64,000 bases of DNA, from the NCBI RefSeq assembly GCF_900099785.1, contig NZ_FNDS01000006.1:244057-308056 (forward strand), given 5' to 3'. The notes beneath the pieces were generated by a model that worked only from the letters and a program-made list of their open reading frames with translations, had not been told where the DNA came from and searched no databases. Each line of letters opens with the position of its first letter. The stretch's first letter is position 1. Below are positions 53,947 to 63,582 of this stretch, piece after piece. Position numbers and translations under genes: made by a program. This DNA comes from Pseudomonas panipatensis (GTDB lineage: Bacteria; Pseudomonadota; Gammaproteobacteria; Pseudomonadales; Pseudomonadaceae).

Positions 53947-54771
53947 ATGCCGAAGTTCCACTTCATTTCAGGATTGCCGCGTTCCGGCAGTACGATGCTG
54001 GCGGCGATCCTCCTGCAGAACCCGCGCTTCCACGCCGGCATGAGCAGTCCCGTCGGCGGACTCTTCAGCAGCATCCGCGAGCAGTGCAGCGCCGGCAGCG
54101 AGTTCGCCCCGCTGATCAGCCGTGAGCAACGCCGCCGCCTGTTGCGCGGGGTGTTCGACGCCTACTACGCCGACCAGACCGACAAACCGGTGGTGTTCGA
54201 CACCAACCGCCTCTGGTGCGCCGACCTTCCGGCCCTGCGCGAGCTGTTTCCCGACGGCAAGGTGATCGCCTGCGTGCGCAACGTTGCCTGGGTGATGGAC
54301 AGCCTGGAGCGGGTGTTCCGCGCCAACCCCTTCGAGAACACCAAGCTGTTCGGCGACGCCAGCGAACGCAATACCGTCTACAGCCGCGTGGAAACCCTGG
54401 CACAGCGCAACCGCCTGGTGGGCTTCTCCTGGAGCGCGCTCAAGGAAGCCTATTACGGCGAACAGGCCGACTCCCTGCTGCTCATCGACTACGACCTGCT
54501 GGTGCAGAACCCGGAGCAGGTCATGCGCCTGGTCTACCAGTTCATCGACGAGCCCTGGTTCGAGCACGATTTCCAGAATGTCGCCTACGACGCGCCGGAC
54601 TTCGACGACGCCCTGGGCGTCGCCGGACTGCACAAGGTGCGCCCGCAGGTGGCGCGCCAGGAACGGCGCACCCTGTTGCCGCCGGACCTGTTCGAGCAGT
54701 ACAGCCGCTTGTCGTTCTGGGAAGACGGCAGCGGCAGCGCGGCCAACGTGATTCGCAACAAACAACACTGA
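53947..54771 (+). CDS. PAPS-dependent sulfotransferase-like protein
   Basis: A 274-residue protein with the 5'-phosphosulfate loop at the N-terminus (FISGLPRSGSTMLAAILLQN) and a later KVIACVRNVAWVMDSLERVF segment in the place of the 3'-phosphate site. The acceptor may be a sugar, a lipid or a Tyr/Ser on a protein. The ATG at 53947 gives the family N-terminus; a GTG four codons earlier is possible. It lies 58 bases before the giant repeat protein and on the same strand, so sulfation linked to that protein or its surface partner is plausible but unproven. Confidence 0.83.
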   Translation: MPKFHFISGLPRSGSTMLAAILLQNPRFHAGMSSPVGGLFSSIREQCSAGSEFAPLISREQRRRLLRGVFDAYYADQTDKPVVFDTNRLWCADLPALRELFPDGKVIACVRNVAWVMDSLERVFRANPFENTKLFGDASERNTVYSRVETLAQRNRLVGFSWSALKEAYYGEQADSLLLIDYDLLVQNPEQVMRLVYQFIDEPWFEHDFQNVAYDAPDFDDALGVAGLHKVRPQVARQERRTLLPPDLFEQYSRLSFWEDGSGSAANVIRNKQH

Positions 54772-54829
54772 CACAACGACAAGTTGGATGGTCGGTGACG
54801 ATCCGGCCTAGCCCCACGAGGTGCAGCAG

Positions 54830-57800
54830 ATGCAATGGGTCAAGCGCGTGTTCGGCGGGACGGCGTCCCGCCTGGATGGCAAGCCGGCAGTCCAGTCTTC
54901 GCTGATCATGGCGCTGGAGCCGCGCATGATGTTCGATGGCGCCGTGGCCGCGACCGCGGCCGCGGCGACCGACGTCGCCAAGAGCACCGACGCGCAGGAC
55001 ACCGCGAGCGCCGACAAGTCGGCGGCGGCCGCCAGCGCCAGCAAGGACACCAGCGGCGCCAGCCATGCCGCGGCGACGGACAGCGGCCAGGCCGCCGGTT
55101 CCGCCAGCGGGCGCAACGTGGTCTTCGTCGACTCCCGCGTGGCGGATGCCCAGCAACTGCTGCAGGGCGTCGCGGCGAACACCGACGTGGTCTTCCTCGA
55201 GCGCAACGGCAACGGCGTGCAGCAGATGGCCCAGTACCTGGCGGCGCATCCCGGCGCGGCTTCGGTGCAGATCATCGCCCACGGCAACGATGGCGACCTG
55301 TGGCTGGGCAGCAGCTATGTCAGCGCCGAGAACATCGCCGACTACGGCAACGCCCTGACGCAACTGGGCAGCAACATGCAGGCCGGCGGCGACATCCTCA
55401 TCTATGCCTGCAACACCGCCCAGGGCGAGCGCGGGCAGACCTTCGTCGACGAGCTGGCGAGCCTCACCGGCCGCGATATCGCCGCCTCGAACGATCGCAC
55501 CGGCAACGGCTCGGACTGGGACCTGGAAGTCACCACCGGCAGCATCGAGGCACGCCCGGTGCTGTCCGCGACTTCTACGTCCGCCTACAGCCATGACCTG
55601 GCGATCATCACTGTCACCAATGGTGCCGACTACGGTGCCGGTTCGCTGCGCCAGGCGATTCTCGATGCGTATGCTGGCGACACCGTCACCTTCTCCAGTG
55701 CGATGACGGTCAACCTCTACAACGGTGAGCTGAGCATCGGCAAAAGTCTGACCATCGACGGCGACCTCAACAACGACGGCGTAGCCGACGTCACCATCGA
55801 TGCGCACCAGACCAGCCGCGTGCTGAGTGTCACTGCCGGCACGGTGAAGCTCGACGGGCTGGTGCTCACCGGCGGCCTGGTCTCGGGGGCGGGCGGGGAC
55901 TTCAACTCCGTCAACGGCAAGGACGCGCTGGGCGCGGGCCTCGCGGTGACCGGCGGTACCGTGACCCTCGTCCACTCCAGCGTTACCGGCAACGCGGCGG
56001 CCGGCGGCGGCGGCAATGGCGGCGGTTACCATAACATCTACGGCTACGGTGGCGGCGGCGGTGGCGGCTTCAAAAACGTCGGCGGTGCCAGGGGGGGGGA
56101 CTACAGCTCCCAGTACAAGGGCGCAACCGGTGGCTCCGGTAAGGGTGGCGATGGGGGCTATTCCATGCCCATCTCCAACTCGCAGTACTTCAATGGCCGT
56201 GGCGGCACCGCCAGCGGCTCTGCCGGCTTGGGTGGCACCACCTCCATCGGCTTGTCCACCGGGGGCTCCGGCGGATCGGCCGGCAACGCCAGCATCGGCT
56301 TCATCGGCGCCGGCGGCGGCGGTTCCGGGGTTTCCATGTCCGCTGGCGCCGGTTCCGGCGGTGCGGCGGCGGGTGGTATCTACATCGCCGCAGGGGCCAC
56401 GCTCTACGTCTCCAGCACGACCATCAGCAACAACCTGGGGGCCGGCGGCGGCGGGGCCGGCAGCGGCAACAACGTTTCGGCCGGAGACGGCGGCGCTGGC
56501 GTCGGCGGCATCCTCAACAAGGGCACGCTGCACTATGACACCTCTGCGGCCAACCGGGTCATCTGGCAGAACAACTACGGTCGCGGCGGCCAGGGCGGCG
56601 GCAACGAGAACGGCAAATCGAGGGGCGCGGACGGCTCGGGCTTCAACACCGGCTCGGAGAGCCTGCTCACCACCGCGGGCGGTACCGTCGATTCCACCTG
56701 GAGGGCGGACGAGGCGCCAGTCAACACCACCAGCGCTGGACCCACGTTGTTCACCGAAGGCAACAACGTCGCCAGCACGCCGGTGGTCATCGATTCGGCG
56801 TTCACCGTCAGCGACGCCGACAACACCACCCTGGCCAGCGCCACGGTCAGCATCACCGGCAATTTCCACGGCAGCGAAGACGTCCTGGCGTTCGCCAACG
56901 ACGGCTCGACGATGGGCAATATCGTCGGCAGCTACGACAGCGCCACCGGCGTGCTGACGCTGACTTCGGCCAGTGCGACGGCGACCCTGGCGCAATGGCA
57001 GGCGGCGCTGCGTTCGGTGACCTACACGGATACTTCCGATACGCCCAACACTAGCACCCGCACCATCAGCTTCATCACCAACGACGGCATACGCGCCAGC
57101 AATACTGCCGTGAAGACTGTCAGCGTGATCGCCGTCAACGACACGCCGATCGCCACGACCACCGGTGGCAGCACCGCCTATGTCGAAGGCAACAACGTCA
57201 CCGCCACTGTGGTCGTCGACAGCGGCATCACGGTCAGCGACCTGGACAGCACGACGCTGGCCAGCGCCTCGGTCAGGATCGTTGGCGGTTTCGTCAGCGG
57301 CCAGGATGTTCTGGGGTTCTCCAATGTCCCCGCCACCATGGGCAACATCGTCGGCAGCTACGACAGCGCCACCGGCGTGCTGACGCTGACGTCGGCCAGC
57401 GCCACGGCGACCCTGGCGCAGTGGCAGGCGGCGCTGCGCTCGGTCACCTACGCCAATGCATCGGATACGCCCGATACCGGCAACCGCACCATCAGCTTCG
57501 CGGTTAACGACGGCAGTACCGCCAGCGCTGCCGGCAGCAAGACGGTAACGGTCGCCAGCACCAACGACTCGCCGGTGGTGACCGCCAGCGGCAGCACTAC
57601 TGCGTTCGTCGAGGGCAACAACGTCACCAGCACGCCAGTGGTGATCGATAGCGCCGTCACTGTCAGCGATGGCGACAACGGCACGCTCGCCAGCGCCACC
57701 GTCGCCATTACCGGCAACTTTCATGGCAGCGAAGACCTACTGGCATTCGCCAACGACGGTTCGACGATGGGCAATATCGTCGGCAGCTACGACAGTGCGA

Positions 57801-60800
57801 CCGGCGTGCTGACGCTGACCTCGGCCAGCGCCAGCGCGACCCTGGCGCAATGGCAGGCGGCGCTGCGCGCAGTCACTTACACGAACAGTTCCGAAACGCC
57901 CAACACCAGCAATCGCACCATCAGTTTCAGTGCCAACGACGGTATCGCCCAGGGCGTGGCCGCGGCCAAGGTGGTGAGCGTCACCGCGGTGAACGATACG
58001 CCGATCGCCAGCGTCAGCGGCGGCACCACGGCGGCGACCGAGAATCTCGCGGTGATCGTCGATGGCGGCCTGAGCCTCAGCGACCTGGACAGCACCACCC
58101 TGGCCAGCGCAACGGTCAGCGTCAGCGGCAACTTCCACAGTGGCGAAGACGTCCTGGCGTTCGCCAACGATGGCCTGACGATGGGCAATATTGTCGGTAG
58201 CTACGACAGCGGCACCGGCGTGCTGACGCTGACCTCGGCCAGCGCCAGCGCGACCCTCGCACAATGGCAGGCGGCGCTGCGCGCGGTGACCTACACCGAT
58301 ACCTCGGATGCGCCGAACACTGCCAACCGCACCATTAGCTTCAGCGTGAACGACGGCAGCTCGAGCAGCGTCGCGGTCGGCAAGATCGTCAGCGTGACGG
58401 CGGTCAACGATGCACCGGTGCTGAGCGTCAGCGGCGGCAGCGCCAGCTTCGTCGCCGGCGACAACGCCGCCAGCACGCCGGTGGCCATCGACGGCGCCCT
58501 GACGGTGGCCGATCCCGACAATGCCGGCCTGGCCAGCGCCACCGTGAGCATCGGCACTGGCTTCCACAGCGCCGAAGACGTGCTCGCGTTCAGCAACGAC
58601 GGCAGCATGGGCAATATCGTCGGCAGCTACGACAGCGCGACCGGCGTGCTGACGCTGACCTCGGCCAGCGCCACGGCGACCCTGGCGCAATGGCAGGCGG
58701 CGCTGCGTTCGGTGACCTACACGAACACGGCAGTAACCCCGAACATCGCCACGCGCAGCATCGATTTCGCGGTCAACGACGGTGCCCTCGACAGCAACGT
58801 CGCTACCCGCACGGTGACGGTGAGCGCCACCGACCAGTCGCCGATCGTCACCACCAGCGGCGGCAGCGCAGCCTTCGTCGAGGGCAACAACGTCAGCAGC
58901 ACGCCGGTGGTTGTCGACAGCGGCGTGAGCGTCAGCGACCTCGACAACGCGACTCTGTCCAGCGCTATAGTCAGCATCGGTAGCGGCTTCCACAGCGGCG
59001 AAGACCTGCTCGCGTTCAGCAACGACGGCAGCAGCATGGGCAATATCGTCGGCAGCTACGACAGCGCAACCGGTGTGCTGACGCTGACCTCGGCCAGCGC
59101 CTCGGCGACCCTGGCGCAATGGCAGGCCGCCTTGCGCTCGGTGACCTACAACAACTCGTCCGAGACGCCCAATACCGCGACCCGATCGATCGTTTTCGCG
59201 TTGAACGACGGCAGCAAGACCAGCGTCGCGGCCAGCCGCACGCTGAGCGTCACGGCGACCGACGATACGCCGGTGCTGACGAGCAGCGGTGGGACCACGG
59301 CCTTCACCGAAGGCAACAACGTCACCAGTACGTCGGTGGTGGTCGACAGCGGCCTGAGCGTCAGCGATCTCGACAGCGCCACGCTGTCCAGCGCCACGGT
59401 CAGTATCGGCAGTGGCTTCCATAGCGACCAAGACGTCCTGGCGTTCCTGAATAACAACTCCAGTGCCTTCGGCAATATCGTCGGCAGCTACAACGCCGGA
59501 ACGGGCGTGCTGACCCTGTTTTCGTCCGGCGCCACGGCAACCCTGGCGCAATGGCAGGCGGCGTTGCGCGCGGTCACCTACAGCAACAGCTCGGATAACC
59601 CGGATACCGCCACGCGCACCATTGCGTTCAAGGTCAACGACGGCAGCAGCGACAGCGCGCTGGCCAGCAAGACGGTAAGCGTGACCGCGGTGAACGACAC
59701 GCCGGTGGTCATGGCCTCGGGCGGCAGTGCCAGCTTCGTCGCCGGCGACAACGTCGCCAGCACGCCGGTCGCAGTCGATAGCGGGTTAGTGCTTAGCGAC
59801 CTGGATAGCGCCACGCTGTCCAGCGCCACGGTGACGATCGTCGGCAATTTCCACTCCGCCGAAGACCTGCTGGCGTTCAGCAACGACGGCAGCAGCATGG
59901 GCAACATCGTCGGCAGCTACGACAGCGCCACCGGGGTGCTCACGCTGACCTCGGCCAACGCGTCGGCGACCCTGGCGCAATGGCAGGCCGCGTTGCGTGC
60001 GGTGACCTACGGCAACAGCGCGATCACCCCCAACACCGCCACCCGGACCCTCAGCTTCAGCGTCAACGACGGCACCGACGCCAGCAATAGCGCCACTCGC
60101 TCGGTGACGGTCACTGCGGTCGACCAGACCCCGGTGCTGACTACCGGCGGCAGCGGCAGCGCCTTTACCAAAGGTGGGCCGGCAGTGGCGGTCGACAGTG
60201 GCATCCTCGTAAGCGACCGCGACAACAGCACCCTGTCCAGCGCCACGGTCTCCATCACCGGTGGCTTCCAGAGCGGCGAGGACTCGCTGGCGTTCCTAAA
60301 TACCAACACCAGTGCCTTCGGCAATATCGTCGGCAGCTACAACGCCGTAACGGGCGTGCTGACCCTGTATTCGTCCGGTGCCACGGCCAGCCTCGCGCAA
60401 TGGCAGAACGCCCTGGCGGCGGTGACCTACGCCAACAGCTCCGCCGCTCCCGATACGGCGACTCGGACCGTGAGCTTCTCGGTGAGCGACGGTAGCAAGA
60501 CCAGCGCCGTAGCGACCCGGAGCGTCAGTGTCCTGGTCAACCCGACCGTGCAGGACGTGAGCTCGAGCAGCGCCAATGGCGCCTACAAGGTCGGCGACAC
60601 CGTTTATGTCACGGTCACCTTCGACCAGACGGTGAGCGTCGACACCAGCGGCGGCACGCCAAGCCTGCTGCTGGAGACCGGGGCCATCGACCGCAACGCC
60701 AGCTACGTCTCCGGCAGCGGCAGCACCACGCTGACCTTCGCCTACACCGTACAGGCCGGCGACCAGAGCAGCGACCTCGACTTCGCCTCGAGCGCAGCCC

Positions 60801-63532
60801 TGTCGCTGAACGGCGCGACTATCCGCAACGCGGGCAGCGACGATGCCATCCTGACCCTCGCCAGCCCCGGCAGCGCGCACTCGCTCGGCGCCAACAAGGC
60901 CCTCGTCATCGACGGTGTGGCGCCAAGCGTGAGCAGCGTTTCGGTGCCGGCCAACGGCACCTACGTGGTCGGGCAGAACCTCGATTTCACGGTCAACTAC
61001 AGCGAGGCGGTGGTCGTCGATAGCAGCGCTGGCACGCCCTACATCACCGTCACGCTGGACACCGGCGGTACCGTCGACGCCCTCTACGTTTCCGGCTCGG
61101 GCACCTCGGCGCTGACCTTCCGCACGGTGGTCGGCAGCGGGCAACAGGACACCAACGGCATCGCCCTCGGCGCCAGCGTGCGACTCAACGGCGGCAGCCT
61201 GCGGGACGTCGCCGGCAACGATGCGCTGACCACCTTGAACGGCGTCGCATCGACCAGCAGTGTCCTGGTCGATGGCATCGCGCCCTCGGTAAGCGGCATC
61301 GCCCGCGTCGAGGCGTCGCCGAACAACGCGTCCTCGCTGCACTATTCCGTGAGCTTCAGTGAGGCGGTCAGCGGTCTCGACATCAGTGATTTCACCCTGG
61401 TCGGGACCGGCACGGCCAGCGGCGTGCTCTCGTCGGTCTCGCAGATCGACGCGCGGACCTACTCCGTGCTGGTCACGGCCGTCAGCGGCGATGGCAGCCT
61501 ACGCCTGGACCTGAACGGCAGCGGCACTGGTGTCACCGACCTGGCCGGCAACGCGTTGCCCGCTGGCCTGCAGGGCGAGGTCTATACACTCGACCACAGC
61601 TCGCCGCAGGTGAACTCGGTCTCGGTGCCGGCCGATGGCGGCTACAAGGCCGGCGAGCTGTTGAGCTTCACCGTCAACGCCAGCGAATCCGTGCTGGTCG
61701 ACAGCACGGGGGGCACGCCGCGCCTGGCCCTGACGATCGGCACGAGTACGGTTTATGCCGACTACGTTTCCGGCTCCGGCAGCTCCGCCCTGGTGTTCCA
61801 GTACCGGGTGCAGAGCGGCGACAACGATGCCGACGGTATCACCGTCGGCGCGCTCTCAGCCAACGGCGGCACCTTGCGCGACGCCGCCGGCAACGATGCG
61901 CTACTGACGCTGAACGCGGTCGGCGCCACTTCGCACGTACTGGTCGATACCCTGGTGCCGACCGTCACCAGCGTCGCCGTGCCCGGCGCGGGCAGCTACA
62001 ACGCCGGTGATGTCCTGACCTTCACGGTCAACGCCAGTGAAGCACTGCAAATCGACAGCAGCAGCGGCACACCGCGCCTGGCCCTGGATATCGGCGGGCG
62101 CACGGTCTACGCCGATTACCTGTCGGGTTCCGGCGGCAGCGCGCTGCTGTTCCAGTACCGCGTCCAGGCCGGTGACAACGACGCCAATGGCATCGGCATC
62201 CTCGCCTTGCAAGCCAACGGCGGGACGCTGCGCGATGCCGCGGGCAACGCAGCCGCGCTGACCCTCAACAGCGTCCGCGACAGCCGGCAGGTGCTGGTCG
62301 ATACCACGGCGCCGGGCGCCACCGCCATCAGCCGCGTGGAGGCCTCGCCGAGCGGCGCCAGCAGCCTGCATTTCGACGTCACCTTCAGCGAGGCGGTCGA
62401 CGGCCTGAGCCTGTCGTCCTTCGCCTTGCAGAGCAGCGGCACGGCCAGCGGGCAGTTGGCCGCGGTCACTCGGCTCAACGACCTCACCTGGCGCGTCACC
62501 GTCGGCAATCTGAGCGGCGATGGCAATCTGTCCCTCGGCCTGCGCGCCGACAACGGCATCCATGACCAGGCCGGCAACAGCCTGCAGCAGGGCTTGCAAG
62601 GTCCGGCCTATGTGCTCGACCACACCGGGCCGGCGGTCAGCGCCGTGCAGGTGCCCGCCGACGGCCGCTACACGGCGGGGCAGACGCTGCAGTTCAGCGT
62701 CGACTTCAACGATGCGGTGAGCGTCGACACCAGCGGCGGCGTGCCGCGCATCGCCATCACCCTGCAGCGGGGCGGCACTGCCTACGCCACCTACGTTTCC
62801 GGTTCCGGCAGCAACCAGTTGCGCTTCGCCTACACCGTCGCTGCCGGCCAGTCCGACAGCGACGGTATCCAGTTGGCCGACGTCATCCAGAGCAACGGCG
62901 GGCGACTGACCGATACGCTCGGCAACGCGGCTGACCTGAACCTGGGCAGCCTGCCCAGCACCCGCGGCTTGCTTGTGCAGGGCAGCGGCGTCAACGGCGA
63001 TCCGCAGCTGCGCGGCGACGACGGCCGTTTCACTCCGGCGCTGCCATTCGGCAATGGCAACCCCGGCAACGGCCCGGCGTTGCCTTCGCCGGTGCAGTAC
63101 GCTGGTCCGCCGGCGCTGGGCCTGCCGCCGCTGCTCGATACATCCAACCAGGGGGCGGCGCAGTCGGCGTTCAGCAGCCTGTTCCGCAATACGCCGGCGC
63201 AGAGCCAGTTCGCGCTGATCTTCGCCAGCAACGCCAGCAACTCGTCCTGGGGGGACGGGTCCGGCGTCGGCTTCCTTGGTTTCGGTGGCGGCGACGCCGG
63301 GGTCTACGGCGAATCGACCTTGTCCTCGGTGTTCTCCGCGGCACTCGAACACGAGGACCAGGCGCTGTCGGCTTTCGATCACCGCGGCGCCGGCAAAGGG
63401 GGCTTGAGCGGCGTGTTCAGCGCGCCCGGTCTGGGCCAGCAATTGCATGAAATGAATCAGCGGGAGCAGCGCCAGGTCGCCGACCTGGCCAGAGCCTTCG
63501 GCGAGTTCGGCCGGGAGGGGCCGGCGAGCTGA
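54830..63532 (+). CDS. Giant repeat protein with DUF4347, probable secreted surface protein
   Basis: A 2,900-residue protein. The order is: LEPRMMFDGA motif at residues 29-38; a Thr/Ala/Ser-rich linker; DUF4347 (about 97-250, IIAHGNDGDLWLG, DILIYACNTAQGERG); a beta-helix-like segment (about 255-390); a Gly-rich region (about 390-605); nine tandem repeats of 138-144 residues (about 638-1902); seven Ig-like repeats in the order A-A-B-A-A-B-A (about 1903-2720); and a Pro/Gly linker ending in a charged helix (ALEHEDQALSAFDH, QLHEMNQREQRQVADLARAF). There is no Sec signal and no RTX nonapeptide. ATG 54830 is preferred (GAGG eight bases upstream); a GTG nine bases earlier is possible. A secreted or adhesive role is inferred from build and neighbours. 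Confidence 0.87.
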   Translation: MQWVKRVFGGTASRLDGKPAVQSSLIMALEPRMMFDGAVAATAAAATDVAKSTDAQDTASADKSAAAASASKDTSGASHAAATDSGQAAGSASGRNVVFVDSRVADAQQLLQGVAANTDVVFLERNGNGVQQMAQYLAAHPGAASVQIIAHGNDGDLWLGSSYVSAENIADYGNALTQLGSNMQAGGDILIYACNTAQGERGQTFVDELASLTGRDIAASNDRTGNGSDWDLEVTTGSIEARPVLSATSTSAYSHDLAIITVTNGADYGAGSLRQAILDAYAGDTVTFSSAMTVNLYNGELSIGKSLTIDGDLNNDGVADVTIDAHQTSRVLSVTAGTVKLDGLVLTGGLVSGAGGDFNSVNGKDALGAGLAVTGGTVTLVHSSVTGNAAAGGGGNGGGYHNIYGYGGGGGGGFKNVGGARGGDYSSQYKGATGGSGKGGDGGYSMPISNSQYFNGRGGTASGSAGLGGTTSIGLSTGGSGGSAGNASIGFIGAGGGGSGVSMSAGAGSGGAAAGGIYIAAGATLYVSSTTISNNLGAGGGGAGSGNNVSAGDGGAGVGGILNKGTLHYDTSAANRVIWQNNYGRGGQGGGNENGKSRGADGSGFNTGSESLLTTAGGTVDSTWRADEAPVNTTSAGPTLFTEGNNVASTPVVIDSAFTVSDADNTTLASATVSITGNFHGSEDVLAFANDGSTMGNIVGSYDSATGVLTLTSASATATLAQWQAALRSVTYTDTSDTPNTSTRTISFITNDGIRASNTAVKTVSVIAVNDTPIATTTGGSTAYVEGNNVTATVVVDSGITVSDLDSTTLASASVRIVGGFVSGQDVLGFSNVPATMGNIVGSYDSATGVLTLTSASATATLAQWQAALRSVTYANASDTPDTGNRTISFAVNDGSTASAAGSKTVTVASTNDSPVVTASGSTTAFVEGNNVTSTPVVIDSAVTVSDGDNGTLASATVAITGNFHGSEDLLAFANDGSTMGNIVGSYDSATGVLTLTSASASATLAQWQAALRAVTYTNSSETPNTSNRTISFSANDGIAQGVAAAKVVSVTAVNDTPIASVSGGTTAATENLAVIVDGGLSLSDLDSTTLASATVSVSGNFHSGEDVLAFANDGLTMGNIVGSYDSGTGVLTLTSASASATLAQWQAALRAVTYTDTSDAPNTANRTISFSVNDGSSSSVAVGKIVSVTAVNDAPVLSVSGGSASFVAGDNAASTPVAIDGALTVADPDNAGLASATVSIGTGFHSAEDVLAFSNDGSMGNIVGSYDSATGVLTLTSASATATLAQWQAALRSVTYTNTAVTPNIATRSIDFAVNDGALDSNVATRTVTVSATDQSPIVTTSGGSAAFVEGNNVSSTPVVVDSGVSVSDLDNATLSSAIVSIGSGFHSGEDLLAFSNDGSSMGNIVGSYDSATGVLTLTSASASATLAQWQAALRSVTYNNSSETPNTATRSIVFALNDGSKTSVAASRTLSVTATDDTPVLTSSGGTTAFTEGNNVTSTSVVVDSGLSVSDLDSATLSSATVSIGSGFHSDQDVLAFLNNNSSAFGNIVGSYNAGTGVLTLFSSGATATLAQWQAALRAVTYSNSSDNPDTATRTIAFKVNDGSSDSALASKTVSVTAVNDTPVVMASGGSASFVAGDNVASTPVAVDSGLVLSDLDSATLSSATVTIVGNFHSAEDLLAFSNDGSSMGNIVGSYDSATGVLTLTSANASATLAQWQAALRAVTYGNSAITPNTATRTLSFSVNDGTDASNSATRSVTVTAVDQTPVLTTGGSGSAFTKGGPAVAVDSGILVSDRDNSTLSSATVSITGGFQSGEDSLAFLNTNTSAFGNIVGSYNAVTGVLTLYSSGATASLAQWQNALAAVTYANSSAAPDTATRTVSFSVSDGSKTSAVATRSVSVLVNPTVQDVSSSSANGAYKVGDTVYVTVTFDQTVSVDTSGGTPSLLLETGAIDRNASYVSGSGSTTLTFAYTVQAGDQSSDLDFASSAALSLNGATIRNAGSDDAILTLASPGSAHSLGANKALVIDGVAPSVSSVSVPANGTYVVGQNLDFTVNYSEAVVVDSSAGTPYITVTLDTGGTVDALYVSGSGTSALTFRTVVGSGQQDTNGIALGASVRLNGGSLRDVAGNDALTTLNGVASTSSVLVDGIAPSVSGIARVEASPNNASSLHYSVSFSEAVSGLDISDFTLVGTGTASGVLSSVSQIDARTYSVLVTAVSGDGSLRLDLNGSGTGVTDLAGNALPAGLQGEVYTLDHSSPQVNSVSVPADGGYKAGELLSFTVNASESVLVDSTGGTPRLALTIGTSTVYADYVSGSGSSALVFQYRVQSGDNDADGITVGALSANGGTLRDAAGNDALLTLNAVGATSHVLVDTLVPTVTSVAVPGAGSYNAGDVLTFTVNASEALQIDSSSGTPRLALDIGGRTVYADYLSGSGGSALLFQYRVQAGDNDANGIGILALQANGGTLRDAAGNAAALTLNSVRDSRQVLVDTTAPGATAISRVEASPSGASSLHFDVTFSEAVDGLSLSSFALQSSGTASGQLAAVTRLNDLTWRVTVGNLSGDGNLSLGLRADNGIHDQAGNSLQQGLQGPAYVLDHTGPAVSAVQVPADGRYTAGQTLQFSVDFNDAVSVDTSGGVPRIAITLQRGGTAYATYVSGSGSNQLRFAYTVAAGQSDSDGIQLADVIQSNGGRLTDTLGNAADLNLGSLPSTRGLLVQGSGVNGDPQLRGDDGRFTPALPFGNGNPGNGPALPSPVQYAGPPALGLPPLLDTSNQGAAQSAFSSLFRNTPAQSQFALIFASNASNSSWGDGSGVGFLGFGGGDAGVYGESTLSSVFSAALEHEDQALSAFDHRGAGKGGLSGVFSAPGLGQQLHEMNQREQRQVADLARAFGEFGREGPAS
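56740..60540 (+). repeat. Nine in-frame tandem repeats of about 426 bp
   Basis: The core GNIVGSYDSATGVLTLTSAS / TLAQWQAALRSVTY recurs nine times. The GSY codons start near 56931, 57357, 57786, 58200, 58626, 59055, 59487, 59916 and 60336, so the unit lengths are 142, 143, 138, 142, 143, 144, 143 and 140 codons. The DNA of the core is nearly identical in every copy (GACCCTGGCGCAATGGCAGG in most), while the flanks differ. Copies seven and nine have GSYN and a TLxSSG variant. Each unit ends with VNDTP or a similar linker, like cadherin-type beta-sandwich repeats. Confidence 0.93.
60546..62985 (+). repeat. Ig-like repeats in A-A-B-A-A-B-A order
   Basis: Type A units carry VSVPANGTYVVGQNLDFTVN-like openings, then SGGTP and a YVSGSGS core. 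They start near 60546, 60924, 61601, 61951 and 62623. Type B units start near 61281 and 62306 with IARVEASP or ISRVEASP followed by SSLHYSVSFSEAVSGL or its variant. The A-A-B block is therefore present twice, followed by a final A. This suggests growth by duplication of a three-domain unit. Confidence 0.8.
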
Positions 63533-63582
63533 GGGCGTCAGGGCTGACAACGATCAGTAGCCGTACAGGGGGCGGCTCGACA

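Noticed and set aside
56740..60540. Regularly spaced repeats resembling a CRISPR or satellite array
   Set aside because: The units are about 426 bp, in frame and protein-coding, with conserved codon periodicity. There are no 28-37-bp repeats with unique spacers.
54830..63532. Classification of the giant protein as an RTX adhesin of the LapA type
   Set aside because: I find no GGxGxDxxx repeats, no di-Ala retention module and no LapBCE-type ABC genes beside it.
54542..63550. Long minus-strand open frames opposite the giant repeat gene
   Set aside because: They mirror the repeats of the real gene, have no ribosome sites or family motifs and would be nested antisense proteins. The plus-strand frame is continuous and has clear domains.
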